Source of the DNA: Zavarzinia sp.
Lineage (GTDB): Bacteria; Pseudomonadota; Alphaproteobacteria; Zavarziniales; Zavarziniaceae
Direction of reading: 5' to 3'
Length of the DNA stretch: 64,000 nt
Assembly: GCA_025869435.1 (NCBI GenBank)
Contig: JAOZVS010000058.1
Span: 18,780 to 82,779 of the forward strand
The notes under the pieces were generated by a model. It saw only the letters and a list, made by a program, of their open reading frames with translations, was not told the DNA's origin and did not search any database. Shown in pieces: positions 61,206-64,000 of this stretch. Both the position numbers and the translations under genes were made by a program. How positions within the stretch are numbered: position 1 is the stretch's first letter; every line of letters starts with the position of its first letter.

Positions 61206-61566
61206 CCACCGCCCCGGCGACGGAATTCTGTTTCGCCTGAAGATCGATCTGGCGCAGCTTGTGCCAGACCGGATCGCTCGGCCCCGGGCAGAAGTTCAGC
61301 AAGGCGCCGCCGGGCGATCCCCGCCAGTTGTCGGGAATATGGATGGTGACCTCGTAACCGAGCGCGGTCGGCTGCGGGTCCTCGTGCCACCACATGGGCG
61401 GCAGGGCCCGGCGCAGGTAGACGCGGATATTCTCGCGCACATCCGGCGGCAGTTCATTGTTGAAGCGCGGCCGCGCCTGACCATCCTCCGCCCGGTCGGC
61501 GACCGCCGGGCCGGCGGCCAGGGCCGGCAGGAACATGATCAGCAACAGGGCGGGCAGGCGAGGCAT
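61186..61566 (-). CDS. exported hypothetical protein
   Basis: Signal peptide MPRLPALLLIMFLPALAAGPAVA; 126 aa ORF with two Cys (NFCPG, VTCRPR). Confidence 0.65.
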   Translation of the reverse strand: MPRLPALLLIMFLPALAAGPAVADRAEDGQARPRFNNELPPDVRENIRVYLRRALPPMWWHEDPQPTALGYEVTIHIPDNWRGSPGGALLNFCPGPSDPVWHKLRQIDLQAKQNSVAGAVVTCRPR

Positions 61567-61674
61567 GGCGCCAATCTGTCACGACGGCCGGCCGGGCGCC
61601 AGTCGCCGTGGCGCTCGACGCCGGGCGATGCCCTGCCTAGGCTGGGGACAAGGACCGATCCGGCGGAGTAGCCC

Positions 61675-62115
61675 ATGCAGCGCGTGACCATCACCCTCGA
61701 TCTCGAACTGACGGCCGAACTCGACGCCTTCATGGCCGCCCGCAACTACGAGAACCGCTCGGAAGTGATTCGGGACCTGGTGCGGGCGGGCCTGCGCGAA
61801 GCCCATCTGGCCGAGGATGGCGAGCACCCTTGCGTCGCCGCCCTCGTCTATGTCTTCGACCACGAGAAGCGCGATCTGGCCGCCCGCCTGACCCATGCCC
61901 ATCACGATCATCACGACCTGTCGCTGGCGACGACCCATGTCCATCTCGACGATGCCCATTGCCTGGAGGTCGCCCTGCTGCGCGGCAAGGTGGGCGAGGT
62001 TCGCCATTTCGCCGATCATGTGATGGCCGAACGGGGCGTGCAGCACGGCCGCCTGGTGCTGGTCCCGACCGAGGAAGCGGCGGACAGGCCCCCCACCCCT
62101 CACCGCCACCTGTGA
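61675..62115 (+). CDS. nikR: nickel-responsive transcriptional regulator NikR
   Basis: RHH QRVTITLDLELTAELDAFMAARNYENRSEVIRDLVRAGL; Ni-site residues HDHHD...THVHLDDAHCLEV. Confidence 0.93.
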   Translation: MQRVTITLDLELTAELDAFMAARNYENRSEVIRDLVRAGLREAHLAEDGEHPCVAALVYVFDHEKRDLAARLTHAHHDHHDLSLATTHVHLDDAHCLEVALLRGKVGEVRHFADHVMAERGVQHGRLVLVPTEEAADRPPTPHRHL

Positions 62116-62181
62116 CGCGCTTCATCGCGCCCGCGCCCGTCTTCGCGCCATAAGCGGCGGGTGTTTCCAGAGAAGCCGGAC

Positions 62182-63387
62182 ATGGACATCAGCACCATCG
62201 ATCTCGCGGGCCCTTTCTGGGCCGATATCCTGCTGCGCCTGATCGGCGCCTTCTACGTCTTCGCCGGGCTCGTCGCGCTGCGGGCGACGGTGTTCGGCAG
62301 CTTTCTCGACCGGGCGCTGGCGCAGATCTCCGGCAAGGCGGAGCCGGGCGCCGACCGCTTCCGCCGGCGCTGGCTGATCGGCGCCGCGATCCTGATCGCC
62401 CTCGGCGGTGCTTCGCTCATCCTGCTGTGGCGGGGGGCGCTGGCGCTGTTCATCGTGAATACGCTGGGCCAGGCGCTATATCTCGGCCTCGTCGCGCCCC
62501 ACTGGCTCGACCGCGACGATCCGCCGGAGCCGTCGGGCCGCCGCGCGACCTGGCGGGCCTTCGCCGTTTACGGCGCGGCGACGCTGGTGGTCGCCTCGGC
62601 GGCGGCGAATGGCCGCCTGCGCTCCCTTGGCGAGATTGATCCGGCGCTCATCGTCCTCGTCGTGCTCGGCCTTGCCGGCGCCCTCGGCTTCCAGCTTCGC
62701 CACCTCGTCCGCGCGCCGTCGCAGGACCTGTCGGCGGCGGCACCGGAGCCCCCGCCCCCGTATCTGATCCTCACCCCCGGGTGGGATGGCACCGGCCTCG
62801 TCGATGCCGCCGACGGCCGCCCCTGGGAATTCTGGTCCATGGGGGATCATGTCCCCGAGGCGCTTCAGGCGCGGCTGCGGGACTGGATCAAGCTGTTCAT
62901 GGCCCATGCCGACGAGGATGATCCCCGCCGCGCCGCCCTGCGCGACCCGTCCGCCCAGGACGAGATCACGGCGATGGGCGCCGAGCTGCTGGCACAGATC
63001 GCGCCCTGCCTGCCGGGCATCACCCTCGATTTCGCCCCCGTGGCCCGGCCCGGCCTGAACCGCTGGCCCGATGCCTCCAAGGTCAGGATCAACCCCCGCT
63101 GCCTGTCCTGGCCACTGCAGATCCCGGCCCTCGACCCCGACGAGGACGAACGGGACATCAACCCCGCCGACTTCGGCCTGTCCTACCGTCTCGCCGAAGA
63201 CCTCGTGGCCTGGAACATGAGCTTCGAGGAAGCGATCCCCGACCTCGAAGCCGGCGCGGAGCCGATCTGGTCGGACGAAGCCCGCGCCGCCTTCATCGCC
63301 GAAGGCAACGCCCTTACCACCCGCCTGCGCCGCGAACTCGACGCGACAGGGCGCGGCCATGTCGAGATCGAGACGGTGTTGAGTTGA
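62182..63387 (+). CDS. hypothetical membrane protein with soluble C-terminal domain
   Basis: About 5-6 TM then LTPGWDGTGLVDAADGRPWEFWSMGDHVPEAL...; GTG at 62161 is an alternative start. Confidence 0.7.
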   Translation: MDISTIDLAGPFWADILLRLIGAFYVFAGLVALRATVFGSFLDRALAQISGKAEPGADRFRRRWLIGAAILIALGGASLILLWRGALALFIVNTLGQALYLGLVAPHWLDRDDPPEPSGRRATWRAFAVYGAATLVVASAAANGRLRSLGEIDPALIVLVVLGLAGALGFQLRHLVRAPSQDLSAAAPEPPPPYLILTPGWDGTGLVDAADGRPWEFWSMGDHVPEALQARLRDWIKLFMAHADEDDPRRAALRDPSAQDEITAMGAELLAQIAPCLPGITLDFAPVARPGLNRWPDASKVRINPRCLSWPLQIPALDPDEDERDINPADFGLSYRLAEDLVAWNMSFEEAIPDLEAGAEPIWSDEARAAFIAEGNALTTRLRRELDATGRGHVEIETVLS

Positions 63388-63501
63388 GGGATCGATGGAA
63401 CCGGACCGGTACATGTTCTTATCTATCCGCTTTCGATCGATATGCCGTGACGTGCGAACGGGCGTTATTACATACTGCCTGAAGGCTCCAAGGACACCTC
63501 C

Positions 63502-63750
63502 ATGCGCACCCCCCGTCTCGGCAAGGTCGGCAACTCGACCGGCATCACGGTCCCCCGTTCGACCGGCATCACGGTCCCCCGTGAGGTGCTGGAGGAGGCG
63601 AATATGTCTCGCGGCGACGAGGTTACCCTGACGGTACGCGACGGCCGGATCGAGATCGCCAAGGCCCACGACGGTTACAACAAGGCGATGGAGGCCGGCC
63701 GGGCTTTCGCCGCCCGCTACCGCCGGACCATGGCGGTGCTGGCGAAGTGA
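63502..63750 (+). CDS. AbrB/MazE-like (SpoVT-AbrB fold) antitoxin with internal duplication
   Basis: RLGKVGNSTGITVPRSTGITVPREVLEEANMSRGDEVTLTVRDGRIEIAKA. Confidence 0.85.
   Translation: MRTPRLGKVGNSTGITVPRSTGITVPREVLEEANMSRGDEVTLTVRDGRIEIAKAHDGYNKAMEAGRAFAARYRRTMAVLAK
63535..63582 (+). repeat. two exact tandem copies of a 24-bp unit
   Basis: TCGACCGGCATCACGGTCCCCCGT x2 (63535-63558, 63559-63582). Confidence 0.97.
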
Positions 63751-63950
63751 AGGGGCCGGTTTTCCCGCCTGTGGAAGCCATCATTGATCTGCACAGCGAA
63801 TTGCTGGCCGAACATGGCGGAGCGTCTGGCCTTCGGGAACGGGGCGCCCTGGAGGCTTCCCTCGCCCGTCCCCACCAGATCATGGCCTATGCCGAGGGGA
63901 CCATTTCGGTATTTTCGACACCTCAGACACCCCATTCTGCAGGGGCTTAG
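63747..63950 (+). pseudogene. truncated Doc-like (Fic/death-on-curing) toxin
   Basis: VKGPVFPPVEAIIDLHSELLAEHGGASGLRERGALEASLARPHQIMAYAEGTISVF then non-Doc tail STPQTPHSAGA*; no HPFxDGNKR motif. Confidence 0.75.
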
Positions 63951-64000
63951 AGCCTGACCCAAAAGCCTATTGCGCCCGGCAGGGTTGTGTGATTCACCGA
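63950..64000. mobile_element. possible left end of an IS5-family-like element (continues beyond window)
   Basis: GAGCCTGACCCAAAAGCC... preceded by TTA (TNA-type target) at the point of toxin disruption. Confidence 0.4.

Overview
High-GC alphaproteobacterial-type chromosomal window, about 60 protein-coding genes, no rRNA, tRNA or CRISPR recognised. Mostly housekeeping and metabolic genes: surA(3' end)-pdxA-rsmA, a MaoC-Pta fusion with ackA, ettA, a branched-chain/fatty-acid catabolism cluster, and groES-groEL with a CIRCE element. Accessory or less ordinary loci: (1) a TacA/TacT (DUF1778/GNAT) toxin-antitoxin pair with a near-perfect upstream palindrome; (2) an Fnr-type regulator with two FNR-like boxes amid UspA, alcohol dehydrogenase and APH-like genes; (3) a Slam-like outer-membrane protein next to a poly-Gly lipoprotein with a TbpB-like C-terminal motif; (4) a candidate structured sRNA with anti-SD loop and strong terminator at ~47.94-48.15 kb; (5) an XpaC/TelA locus with an HExxH protein; (6) tandem divergent DUF445 genes; (7) a compact exopolysaccharide locus with a Wzz/GumC protein whose kinase-like domain lacks a P-loop, a GH18 protein and two FkbM methyltransferases; (8) at the right edge, an AbrB/MazE-like antitoxin with an exact 24-bp tandem duplication, followed by a truncated Doc-like toxin ending at a probable IS end. 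All assignments come from reading the translations and DNA motifs; no database search was run.
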